From Tenrec ecaudatus (taxonomy: Eukaryota > Chordata > Mammalia > Afrosoricida > Tenrecidae): DNA of 64,000 nt. Made by a program: the position numbers and the translations under genes. Shown one piece after another: positions 12,440-22,757 of the stretch; within the stretch, counting starts at the first letter, position 1, and each line of letters opens with the position of its first letter. The notes under the pieces are model-generated. The model was not told the origin of the DNA. It did not search any database and was given only the letters and a program-made list of their open reading frames with translations. The stretch covers positions 138,739,777 to 138,803,776 of the forward strand of contig NC_134536.1 of the NCBI RefSeq assembly GCF_050624435.1. Direction: 5' to 3'.

Positions 12440-13385
12440 CATGGATAAGACAATATTTTTAACATGGAAGTTCTTCCCAGAATGATCATAGATTCAAAGC
12501 AATCACAAATCCCCAGTAAATTATTTTGTGGGTATCAACAAACTAATTCTAAAGTTATATAGAGAGGGAACCAAAACCCGCTGTCATTGAGTTGATTCCA
12601 ACTCACAACAACCCTTTATAGAATTTCCAGGGCTCTAAATTTTTATGAGAGCAGACCAGCCTTAACTTTTCCCTGAGTGTGGCAGTGCGACACTTACTTG
12701 ACAGTGCCACCAGAGGTCCTGGAAAGCAAAAGAGTTAGAAAAACCAACACAGTATCTAAAAAGAAGAACACATCAGAAGACTGATGCTATATAACTTTAA
12801 TACTTAATATGCCTCAAGCCAAACACAAAAATAAATTTACAATGCAGTAAGGACCTAACTGTGCATTCTAAAACCATAAATTCTTAGAAAAATTCAGAAA
12901 CAACCACATCAGGCTTATTTTTTTAAAGTAGACTCACTAATAAAATAACAAATGTACAAATAGCAAAAGGCAAAAAATAAATGAATGTGATATCATAAAA
13001 ATTTCAAAATTTTATCCACCAAAAAACTGTTACCAAAAATATGAAAAGACAAGCTACTAACTGGTAGAATATTTGGGGGAACTATATATCCACTAAGAAT
13101 CTAATAACATATATATATGTAAAACTTAAACAACTTAACAGGAAAACAAATAAAATAGGTAAATGACTTGAATAAACACTTTACCAAAAAGGATATTCCA
13201 ATGACCAACACACACATGAAAAGATGTTTAATATTATTAGCCACCAGAGAGGTGCAAATATAAACTACATGAGATGTGTTTTCACTCCCATTGGGATAAC
13301 TATGGTGAGATAAAAACAAAATCAAACAGAAAATATGAAATGTTGGCAAGGATATGTGGAAATTGAAACTCTTACAACACAAATT
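12440..13385 (+). repeat. Old L1 ORF2 fragment with nested AfroSINE
   Basis: L1 ORF2 3' sequence in sense (tgggtatcaacaaactaatt; caaaaggatattccaatgac-like; atgttggcaaggatatgtgg). It is split by a minus-strand AfroSINE at 12571-12722. Confidence 0.75.
12571..12722 (-). repeat. AfroSINE nested in L1
   Basis: On the plus strand it reads 'gtcattgagttgattccaac .. gtgccaccagaggtcct', the reverse of an AfroSINE. Confidence 0.8.
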
Positions 13386-13389
13386 GAAA

Positions 13390-16200
13390 CGCACCACATC
13401 ACTGGTATTTCAAATATCAACAGGGTCACTCAAGATGAATATGCTTCAGCAGAGCTTCCAGACTAAGAACAGACCACAAAAATGGAAGAGGCTGTTCAAT
13501 TCTGAGGGCTAGCTACAGAAAACCTTATGAACAGCAGTGGCTTATAGTGATGGAAAATGACCCCCTCTAGTTGGAAGGCACTTAAAATGCAACTGAAGTA
13601 TTGCCTCCTCAAAACAGAATCCACCATAATGATGTGGATGATGAAGTAAAGCTTTCAGGACCTTTATGTGCTGAGGCATGGCTCAAAATCAAAAGAAACA
13701 GCTGAAAATAGCTATTAATAATCAGAACTTGGAATATATGAAGTATGAATCTAGGAAAGCTATAAGATGTCAAAAGTGAAAATGGAATGCATAAAGATTG
13801 ATATCCTAAAAAATTGATATCCTAAGCATTAGTGAGCTGAAATGTACTGGTATTGGCCATTTTGAGATTGACAATCACATAATTTACTGTACCAGGAATA
13901 ATAAGGTCAAAAAGAATAGTATCATAATCTTCATCAAAGAGGAAATTGCAGGATCTATCTTAAAGCATAATGCTGATGTCATAGGATAATATCTATATGC
14001 CTACAAGGAAATCTAGTCAATACAAATAATTTACACACCAACAACTACAGATAGTGTTGATGAAACTGGGGGATTCTACTAAATTCTTCAGCCTGAAATT
14101 GATCAACCATGCAATGAAAATAGATTGCAAATGATAGGTGATTGGAATGCAGAAGTTTAAACAATGAAGAAGGAACAGTAGTTATAAAACATGGCCATAG
14201 GATGGAAATAACGCTGGAAATCATATGATAGAATTTTATAAGGCCAATGGCTTCTTCATTGCAAATACCCTTTTTCAACAACTTAAACAGCAACTGTATG
14301 TATACAGTTCAGCAACAGAATACAAAGGAATCAAACTGACTACATCTGTGGGAAAAAAGTATGAAGAAAGCTCATTATCAGCTATCAAAAGGAGGCCAGT
14401 TGTGGAACCAATTGAAACAAATTGCTCATTTGTAAATTCAGGTTGAAGGTGAAGAAAATTAAAACAAGTCCATGAGAGTCAAAATACAACCTTGAATATA
14501 TCTCAGCTGAATTTCAACATCTGAAGAATAGATTTGCTGCACTGAACACTAGTGACAGAAGGTCTGATGAGCTGTGGTAGGACATCAAGAACATCATTTA
14601 TGAAGACCACAAAAGGTCATTAAAAACACAAGAAAGAAAAAGTCAAAATGAATGTCAAAAGAGACTCAAACTTTCTCTTGAACACAGAATAGCTACAGCC
14701 CATGGAAGAAAAGATGAAGTAAAAGAGATGAACAGAAAATTTCAAAAGGCAGCCCGAGAAGACAAATTACTATGAAAAAATGTGCAAAGACTTGAATTTA
14801 GAAAACCAAAAAAGAATACACTCAACATATATGAAGTTGAAATAACTGAAAACACATTTAAGCCTCAAGTTATAATATTGAAGGATTCCATGAACAAAAT
14901 ATTGAATAATGCAGGAAACAACAAAAGACGATGGAGGGATTACACAGTCACTGTACCAAAAAGATTTGGTTGACATTCAATCATATCAGGTAGTAACCTA
15001 TGATCAAGAACCTACGGTACTGATGGTCCAAGCTGTACTGAGGGTGTTACCAAAAAGCAAGGCTCCAGTATTTGACAGAATAGTAACTGACAAAATAAAA
15101 ATTGAAATGTCTCAACAAGGTGATGAAGCACTGAAGAAAACTCAAAGATAGCTACCTGGCCAACTGACTACAGTATTTGTGTTGTGCCCATTTTGAAGAA
15201 CAGCGACCCCACAGAGTCACAGTTTCCTTACTTCTTTGCATTGATGCCTGGGTTCTCGAGCTGCTTTTTGAAATCATACAGAAAATTTCAAACAATATTA
15301 ATGTCACATGCAAGTAAAATGTTGATAATTCAAAAACAGCTGCATTGATAGTACATCGATAGGACACTGCCAGAAATTCAAGCCAAATTCAGAAGGACAT
15401 GGCATAAGAAGTATCACTGCTGATGTCAGATGGATCAAGGCTAAAAGCAGAGACCACAAGAAAAGTGTTTCTTGTGTTTTATTGAATATGCAAAGGCATT
15501 CACCTATGTGAACCCTAACAAACTATGGTTAATATTCAGAAGAATGTGAATCCCAAAAGGTAAGTCGTTTGAAAAGAACTGAGAGGTTTAAAATCAGAAG
15601 AGGTCTGTCAGGGTAGTATACTTTCACAATTCTTATTCAATCTGTAAGCTGACCAAATAATTTGAGAAGCTGGTCTATATGAAGAAGTACACAGCAGCAG
15701 GAGTCGAGGAAGATTTATCAACAACCTGCAGTATGCAGATGACACAATCTGGCTTGCTGAAAATGAGGAGGACTTAAAGCACTTGCTGATTAAGATCAAA
15801 ATGATTAGGGCAAAGAATGTACAGATGTGCTTTATACAATTGATGTATGTATATGTATGGACTGTGATAAGAGTTGTATGAGTCCCTAATAAATTGTTTT
15901 TAAAAAAAAGAATTGTATGAGCCCCCAATAAAATGATTTTTTTTAAAAAGAAGAACTTAAGTACGGATTACAATTCAATTTTAAGAAAACCAAAATCCTC
16001 AGAACTGGACATATAAACAACAGTACGATAAAAGGAGAAAAGAACAATTATCAAGGGTTTCAGTTTGTCTGGAATCATTTCATTCAGACAGCACACTGAT
16101 AAATTGTTTTTAAAATCCTTTTCTTCCAACATTCGTTAAATACTACAGACATATCAGAAAAGATGCTGAGTACTAAAAAGGCCTTCTCAAGAGTATTACT
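13390..16200 (+). repeat. Near full-length RTE (BovB-like) LINE, dead
   Basis: About 2.7 kb of RTE sequence in the order 5' UTR, endonuclease, reverse transcriptase, in sense. The endonuclease region has 'attagtgagctgaaatg' and 'ggtgattggaatgcagaag'. The linker carries 'gaacagaaaatttcaaaagg'. The RT region includes 'cagtatgcagatgacaca' at about 15729-15746, encoding the catalytic QYADDT motif, which is intact. Many stops and frameshifts make it inactive. A 3' L1 tail has inserted at about 15801-15952. It lies in HDAC8 intron 4. Confidence 0.88.
15801..15952 (+). repeat. 5'-truncated L1 3' tail nested in RTE
   Basis: 'gtgctttatacaattgatgt .. gatgagagttgtatgag'-type L1 terminus (here 'ataagagttgtatgagtccc') with A-rich tails. 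The last 40 bp of the tail occur twice. It splits the RTE between 'aagatcaaa' and 'cttaagtacggatta'. Confidence 0.85.
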
Positions 16201-16609
16201 GCTTGAAATGTTAATATAAACCTCTATGAAGACTTTTTCCTCTAATCCCAAGCAATACCTAAGAATAGCTTTCTCCTTAGAGAATTGCTCATTTCTAGGT
16301 TACTACTTTCTTTAGAGATGGAAGCGTACGTTTGCTTCTTGATTCCTCAGTCTTCCAATTTCGAACTATTCTCATCAATTCTCTATTTGAAAATGTTTGC
16401 AACTTCTTTCATGAACGATCTCAAAACTAGTACTTATAAGACTTTTTTCTACTGCTAAATCTCTTCAGTTCACACAGGTATTCAACTGATACCATTATTG
16501 ATGTTGTTCCCTACTTATTCTTATCTTGCTAATGTTCCTCAAGTGAAATATCCCCAGGAAATTTTCAGAAAGGTGAAGAGGAGTTTAGAGATTGTGCAGT
16601 TATCCTTCA
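16201..16609. other. Intronic, nothing recognised
   Basis: AT-rich unique-looking sequence with no coding or repeat signature I can support. Confidence 0.5.
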
Positions 16610-16735
16610 CACTGCCCATTTCACTGATGAAAAATTGAGGCCTACAAAGTAAGTTACCTTGCTATGAGTAAAACTAGGCTTAGAACCCGGTTATCTTGAC
16701 TTTCAATAGTATAGTATTCTTTCTACTATGCTGTT
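16610..16735 (+). repeat. MIR
   Basis: MIR core in sense: 'actgatgaaaaattgaggcc', 'agtaagttaccttgc', 'gcttagaacccggtta', 'tctactatgctgt'. Confidence 0.7.
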
Positions 16736-16827
16736 ATTAGTCACCTTCTATTTCCATTTGTATCTCTTCAGGATGCCTAATACATACAAATCTCTCAGCA
16801 GATGTCAATAAAATAAGCATAAGCTTT

Positions 16828-17733
16828 TACGAGGAGGTACCCCCCAAAACCAAGAGCTTTTGTAGTACTCATTTTTTCATAGTGCTCATCCCTCCACCCC
16901 CCGCCAGGTGAGCATGGAGCAACTCGCACTTAATACACCCAGTGGCATTGCCTGGGAACGTTCTCTAGTCACAGTGAATTTTTTGTGTGTGAAAGCAGTT
17001 TTGCTTGAATCTTTCATTTTGGGGGGATGGCCGATTTAAGAGAACAGTGTACAGCTGTGAAATTTTGCTTTCTGCTCAGGAAAATTGCTGCAAAAACTGT
17101 TGTGATGTTGAACACAGCTAACAAAAGGAGTGCTGTGGGAAAAACTCAAGATGAGTAGCTTTCTCGTTTAAAAAAAGGTGCAATGTTGATTGATGACAAA
17201 CTTTGTTCTGGGTGTCTGTCAACTCATAGTGCACTTGGGAGTTTGTTCCACCAGGTTAATCAAGTTTTCACATTGCAGAACAGTGTGCGACCAAAAAAAG
17301 GCCTGATTTGTGGCAGACAGGGGACTGGTTTTGCCACCACGACAATGCACCTGCTCATGCAGCCATCTCAATAGGCCAGTTTTTGTCAAAAAAAAAAAAC
17401 AAAACAAACAAACTAGCATGCCTCTCTTGCCCCACGCACCTTACTCTCACGTGGCCTTGCTCCATGTGACTTCTTTTTGTTTCCAAGAATAAAGAGGGAC
17501 ATGAAAGGACAGCAATTTGATGAAGTTAGAAAAAGTGAAGAAAAAAACAAGGGAGGTACAGTCAGCCATCCAAACACGAGTTTGAAAAATATTTCCAAGA
17601 ATGGAATTGCAGATTTGACAAATGTATTAAGTATAATGGAGGGTAGTTTGAAGGTGATAAGGTTGTTTTGTAAAAAATTTAAATACATAGCTTGAAAAAA
17701 GTTTTCATTTTGGGGGGAGAGTACCCCCTTGTA
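16828..17733 (+). mobile_element. Mariner transposon relic (copy B)
   Basis: About 0.9 kb with terminal inverted repeats 'tacgaggaggtacccccc' (left) and, in reverse complement, 'tacaagggggtactctcccc' (right). Sense fragments of transposase include 'FCHHDNAPAHA'-type sequence around 17330-17370. A carboxyl end follows at 17477-17695 (KGQQFDEV, NGIADLTNVL). The catalytic SPDLAP block is degraded, and full-length mariners are about 1.3 kb. It ends about 57 bp from the donor of HDAC8 exon 4, inside intron 4. Confidence 0.82.
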
Positions 17734-17789
17734 CATAACAGGAAAATTGATTCAGGTACAGTCAGAAAGTAGGAAAGCAATTTTCTTAC

Positions 17790-17931
17790 TTCTTTGCATG
17801 ATGCCACCCTCCAGACCAGTTAATTGCTATTTTGCTCTTTCCATCAATCAGGCATTGGGCAGCTGTGATTGTAGCTCCTCCTACAGCTGCTGCACAGTCA
17901 AATATCCCTTCAGTGGCTGGGCAGTCATAAC
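17790..17931 (-). CDS. HDAC8: HDAC8 exon 4
   Basis: 142 bp exon on the minus strand, acceptor ..gccctaag, donor GTAAGA. It encodes [20 protein letters not shown], then [20 protein letters not shown] and GGWHHAKK. It contains the conserved Tyr-Asp of the substrate-binding loop (human Tyr100/Asp101) and the paired catalytic histidines of the class I motif GGWHH (human His142/His143). The zinc ligands lie in later exons that are not in this window. Two differences from the remembered human protein stand out: Cys for Tyr in GIFD-Y-AAA, and Lys-Ser for Met-Cys after LIDG. The exon is open and its splice sites are canonical. Its donor lies only about 57 bp from the end of a mariner transposon. Confidence 0.96.
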
Positions 17932-18114
17932 CTTAGGGCAAGAATCAGATTACTTTGTAAGAAATGAATTTTACAACAAGGAAAATGTGTTTGAGATGAG
18001 ACAATTTACCGAAAAGTGACTGCGCTGGCATGAGCTGCAACTGAGACAGAAACATTCTAATAATAGGAAAAGGATTTTTAAAATATTAGAGCTTGAGAGG
18101 AAAAAAAACCTTAC

Positions 18115-18252
18115 ACGTTAACTAGTCATAACCAATAGGTGAAGAAATTGAGGCCTGAGAAATGGTATCTCTTGCTTACATAGCAGAGAGTCAGGTCTGC
18201 AAGTGAGGTTTCTTGATTCTCAGTCCAGTGTGCTTTCTACTAAACCATGGTG
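18115..18252 (+). repeat. MIR
   Basis: 'ggtgaagaaattgaggcctg .. agagagtcaggtctgcaagt .. gtgctttctactaaaccatg' follows the MIR consensus in sense, in HDAC8 intron 3. Confidence 0.65.
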
Positions 18253-18402
18253 ATAGCCATTTAGTTTTTAAAATGTAGTTGTTTAATAAAGGATACAGTA
18301 GAAAATTTAGCTAGGCCATAAACCTGTATTCAAGGACATCCAAGTCAGCACATACACAATCAGACTAGATATAGACACCACAATTAGAGCCTAACAGGGG
18401 TC

Positions 18403-18612
18403 CTGGTGGTTATGTTTGGAGCTGCTAACATAATAGTAAGGTCAGCAGTTTGAAACCACCAGAGGCTCCACAAGAAAAAGATGAGGCTTTCTACTCCCAT
18501 GGAGATTTAGTTTCAGAAACATAAAGGGGAAGTTCTATTATGTCCTATAGGGTTGCTATGAATCAGAATGAACTCAATGGCAGTATAGTTTGGGTTTCAT
18601 TTTTTTTTTATG
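18403..18612 (+). repeat. AfroSINE
   Basis: 'ggggtcctggtggttatg', 'caccagaggctccacaag', 'gtcctatagggttgctatg', ending in a T-rich tail. Lies in HDAC8 intron 3. Confidence 0.88.
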
Positions 18613-18865
18613 GTTTATCAGGGCCTAAACCATTGAAAGACTTTCCCCCATCTAATCCATCACTCAGTTTCACAAAACCCATACCGTTTTCTCAAATGAT
18701 GTTACGTAGCTAAACCAAGAGATTAATGATTAACACATTATTTAACTGGAGATTTATTAAAAATCACAATGCAAATTATAAATAATTAACTAGTTACAAT
18801 CTATAGATGAAAGTGTTCTACCTCTCATCATTGTCTTGTTAGTCATTGTCTCATTAGAACCTTAC

Positions 18866-18996
18866 CTAGCCCATATTCTATGGAGTCGGGGTGGCCATCA
18901 TCACCATCTTGGCTGACCATCTGGAGATGCTGCAGATAGGCATCTGTATGAAAGGAGGCCATCTCCTCCATGGACGCCACTTTGGGCTTAACAATC
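18866..18996 (-). CDS. HDAC8: HDAC8 exon 3
   Basis: 131 bp exon on the minus strand, acceptor ..gttgttgttag, donor GTAAGG. The frame reads [20 protein letters not shown], then [20 protein letters not shown] and YGL-G. It matches HDAC8 except for conservative changes (T to S, K to M, E to D, D to G relative to the human protein as I remember it). It starts with the last base of the arginine codon opened in exon 2 and ends with the first base of a glycine codon completed in exon 4. The segment leads into the active-site rim loop that carries Asp101 at the start of exon 4. Intron 2 upstream is about 14.2 kb and filled with transposons; intron 3 downstream is 934 bp. Confidence 0.96.
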
Positions 18997-19329
18997 CTAA
19001 CAACAACAGAGAAAACAAAGGAATGTGAATGAGGCAGACCCAGATTATGTTAAAAGTTGTAAAGGAGTCAGCAATCTGAGCAGAAAATACAACTCTCAGA
19101 TTCTGATTTCAGTAAGCTGAAGTGATACGCACAATGTGTTTTTCTATCGCACTATATAATCTATACTTCCTCACATCATGTTAATGTACTCACAATGTGA
19201 ACAATAAGGGGATTGGTTTTCCTTTTGAGTTCATAGGTAGGTAAAAACGAAAGAATATTCATACTTAAAATAAAAATTTTAAATATGCATCAGAAAACTT
19301 GTGCTCCACAAGTTACAGCTTTTTTTAAT

Positions 19330-19705
19330 TAATTAATTTACTTATTTTAACAATTTATTGGGGCTGGTACAATTCTTCTCACAGTTCATACATATACATA
19401 CATCAATTGTATAAAGCACATCTGTACAGTCTTTGCCCTAATCATTTTTTTCTCTTTTCTTCTTTTACATTTTATTAGGGACTCAAACAACTCTTACCAC
19501 AATCCATACATATACATACATCAATTGTATAAAGCACATCCATACATTCCCTGCCCCAATCATTCTCAAGGCATTTGCTCTCCACTTAAGCCCCTTGCAT
19601 CAGGTCCTCTTTTTTTTCCACCCTCCCTCCCCATTCCCCCCTCCCTCATATGCCCTTGGTAATTTATACCTCGTTATTTTGTCATATCTTGCCCTATCCT
19701 GAAAG
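19330..19705 (-). repeat. Two consecutive L1 3' ends, minus strand
   Basis: The same L1 3' terminus appears twice in a row, antisense: 19335-19450 and 19455-19705. Each contains 'cattttattagggactc'-like sequence, then 'catacatatacatacatcaa' and 'gtataaagcacatc'. Either one L1 landed in the tail of another or the end was duplicated. In HDAC8 intron 2. Confidence 0.85.
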
Positions 19706-19814
19706 TTACAGCTTTAATGGCAAACCCATAGGCGGAAATGCTTTCATTTTCATTTGAAATACTTTCATTCCTAAGTGGCCATTATAATGCTTTCTGATAA
19801 TTTTTCACTTCGGT

Positions 19815-19985
19815 TCTTGTTCCAGCTCTATATTTACTAGCTCAATAACCTTAGGTGAGCTATTTGACCACTCTGCAGCTCAAATTAACTCATCTGTAAA
19901 ATGGGGATACATTATGAGATGCATATGGAGATTATACAACAACATATGAATATGCTTTATGTATCCCTATCATTATTAATATTAA
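19815..19985 (-). repeat. MIR, minus strand
   Basis: 'ctagctcaataaccttaggt', 'tctgtaaaatggggatac' and the downstream 'tatccctatcattattaat' are MIR in reverse. Confidence 0.7.
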
Positions 19986-20183
19986 GGGATAAAAGATAGG
20001 CAAAATAAAATGTAAAAGTCCCTTTACTTGTTCTCTCACGTCTGTTTCCAAGAGAAGGAACAGAAAGATTATAACCAGGCTTCACTCAGAATCCGTTAAA
20101 CTCACAAGCAGTAATAAACAGGATTAAGTGAGAGAATAAAGGGAGTTCACCTAACAACAAAATTTACCACTCCCTACCACTAG

Positions 20184-20332
20184 GAGCCCTGGTTGTATAG
20201 TGGGTTATGCACTGAACTGATAACAAGTTCATACCCCAAATCTCAGAAATCCCAAATAGATGTTCTACTCTGTCCTACAGGATCACTAAGAGTCTGAATC
20301 AATTCTATTACAGCAGTTTGGATTTTTTTTAC
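20184..20332 (+). repeat. AfroSINE
   Basis: 'aggagccctggttgtatagt', 'ctctgtcctacaggatcact', ending in a T-rich tail after 'cagtttgga'. Confidence 0.85.
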
Positions 20333-20405
20333 CCCTGTCTGTCCCACATTTCCTCTTCCTGGCCTCACTACTGTCATTACGTTCTCTAGCCCTTGCCATT
20401 TAGGT

Positions 20406-20518
20406 CCAGAGTCATGGTGGCATAGTGGGTTACATACTAGGTTGCTAAGTGAAAGGTTGGCAATGAAAAACCACCAGGAGAAAGATGAGGCTTTCTACTC
20501 CCTTCAAGATTTACACTC
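20406..20518 (+). repeat. AfroSINE, left part (split by L1)
   Basis: 'gtccagagtcatggtggcat .. ccaccaggagaaagatgagg .. aagatttacactc'. It continues at 28255-28290 on the other side of the L1 inserted at 20519. Confidence 0.88.
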
Positions 20519-21648
20519 ACAGAGAGTCGGGGGAAGACGGCTGCCATACAGGTAGCTCACATCCAGAACTCAGTGAGTGGCGAAATTTAGGGGCCTAGTA
20601 GGGGTATCAAGTCTGTCTGTCGATTCCCAAGACAACTCAGAGTACTTCTCTGAAGCAGAAGCGGACACCCGTGGTCTCTTGCGTGATGCTCAGAGTGCCC
20701 ACTCTGCTGGCACCACAGGGCAGCCAGGAGCATTGCGGAGGCAGCTGCCCTGCCTCGGCGCTCTGTGCAGAATCACCAGCTAGTACCCCCTACTCTGCCC
20801 ATGATGCCCGGGGTCCCATGTGGGTGCTCCAGCCGGTATATCGCCCCCCTGCAGAGATTCATGCCCCATCTGGGCACCCCTTGCTGACCAGCCAGCCAGA
20901 CGATCCCCGCCTCCTCCTGGGAGGCTCGTGCCCTGGCGCCACAGCATAATCAGGTAGATGGCAGATGATGCTGCCATGCCTTTGTGCTCCCACAAACCGC
21001 CAATCAAACTGCCTCCACTCCCAGAGGTCTCAACCCAAAGGTGCCCACCCCATCTCTGCGCTCCTCACAAATCGGCCATCCAGCTCCCTCCCTGGCTTTC
21101 TTCCCCCCACCATACATACATGCAATGCACACGCACACACAGAGGTTCCCATCCTGCCACACCGTTTCAGGCATGCCAGGGAGCGGACACAAGTCTGGCA
21201 GCATTTTCTGCAGTTGTAGCATAGGGACCCAGGCCTTTGGGACTTGCCTACTGCATTCTCCCTTCTCCCTGCTCAATCCACCCCACCCTCTGTGCTCCAA
21301 GCAATGGATCAGCACACCAGTAGCGGCCCCCCCTCCCACCCGCCTACCTGTGGGAAGTACTCCTAGCCAGAAGTAGATCACCAAATCCCCAACCCATCCC
21401 CAAAATATGTTCCCCTTCACTTGAGTCAACACTTTTTATCAGACCGCAGTGTGCATAGCTGCAAACAACAGCCCCTAAGGAGACCTGAAGGTGGCTGGAG
21501 CACAAACCGTAGTTCAAGGGGAGAGGGAAACCCCAGCAGGACAAAGGTGAAACACAACCTTACAAGGAAGTTGGCTAAAAGCAGCCTGCTGAAACACCAG
21601 TACCAACCTCCCAAAGAGAGAGCCCAGGGCTCTGAGACACCTGGGAAA
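20519..21648 (+). promoter_or_regulatory. L1 5' UTR with internal promoter region
   Basis: GC- and CpG-rich leader between the target duplication and ORF1, about 1.1 kb. The many short open frames here on both strands are compositional. Internal promoter activity is known for L1 5' UTRs; nothing in the sequence shows it is still active. Confidence 0.7.
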
Positions 21649-22683
21649 ATGGTACCTAGTTCCAATAAATCGACCAAATACCAGCAAGCTGCTACAACAG
21701 TTTCAACAAGAAAAGAGAAACAAAATCCAATGCCAGAAGACCACCTGGACCTACCACAGAAAGAAATCTTCAGGATGCTGCTTGGAGCTATACAGGACAT
21801 GAGGGAAGCATTATAGAAAAGGGAGAAAATGATAGAGAAAATAAAGGCCATGCACCAAAGGGAAATACAGGAGTTAAAGGGCGAGATAACAAAAACTAAC
21901 AGCAAACTCACGGACTTCGCCCAGATATGGAGGAGGCAGAGAACCTCACCAGTGACCTAGAGGATTCTCAAGAAGAATTTAATAAACATGAGAAAAAGTC
22001 TCACAAGCCCATCAGAGAAGCTGAAGAAAACCTCAGAGCTATGTCTGACGCTATGAGAAGGAACAACATCAGAACTATTGGCTTGCCGGAGGAATCCACA
22101 TCAATGAAGCCAACATCCAAAATAGTGATGGAATGCTTGGAGGAAATTTTCCCTAGCTTAAAGAATGAAAACCAGGCAACTATCCAGGTGGCCGAAAGAA
22201 TACCAGCTAGACAGAATCCCAATAAGAAGGCACCACGACATAAAGTTGTTAAACTAACTATGAGGAAAAGGGGAAAATTGTAAGAGCAGCTAGGGAAAAA
22301 CTGGCAACCATATATAAAGGCAAGCAGATAAGAATATGCTCAGATCTATCAGCAGACACTATAAAAAGAGCAGACAATGGAGCAGCATATTCAGAAAATT
22401 GCAGGAAAATACCGCAAACCCAAGAATACTCTATCTTGCCAAATTAGCTATCAAAATTGATGGAGAAGTGAGAGTCTTCCTGGACAAGGAAAGTCTCAAA
22501 GAATATGCTAAAAGGAACCCAGCACTACAAAAGATCCTCGCCAACCCAGTATGGGCAGAAGAACAACGCTCACCAAGCACATGCAAGAGACCATCCCACA
22601 GAAGAACTCCAACCAGAGACCACCAAACGGAAAACAGCTCCCTAGATAACACAGGTTCAACAATGGAAAGAAGGCAAGAATGA
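21649..22683 (+). pseudogene. L1 ORF1 (RNA-binding protein), broken
   Basis: ORF1 would encode about 345 residues, the normal size for the L1 nucleic-acid chaperone that coats L1 RNA in the cytoplasm. ATG at 21649 gives MVPSSNKSTKYQQ. A stop interrupts it after DMREAL near 21814. The coiled-coil/RRM part continues from 21927 in another frame, with the hallmark RRNNIRTIGLPE (family: RxNNxRIIGxPE). Another shift follows near 22283. The carboxyl-terminal domain is back in the first frame with RQWSSIFRKLQEN, NPRILYLAKLA and GEVRVFLDKES, ending at 22683. At least one stop and two frameshifts, so no protein is expected. Confidence 0.88.
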
Positions 22684-22757
22684 ACCACTAACACACATAT
22701 GCACAACCCATGGAAAAGAAATGGAGGTAAGAAAACACCCAACATAAGAGGGATAAA

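Noticed and set aside
1..17789. HDAC8 exon 5 and later exons
   Set aside because: I looked for the continuation after GGWHHAKK (DEASGFCYLND and the zinc-ligand motif) on the minus strand and did not find it, so this stretch is called intron 4.
21004..21911. Minus-strand frames of 142 and 161 codons in the L1 5' UTR and ORF1
   Set aside because: Shadows on the opposite strand of the CpG-rich leader and of ORF1. An antisense ORF0-type protein was considered, but there is no supporting similarity.
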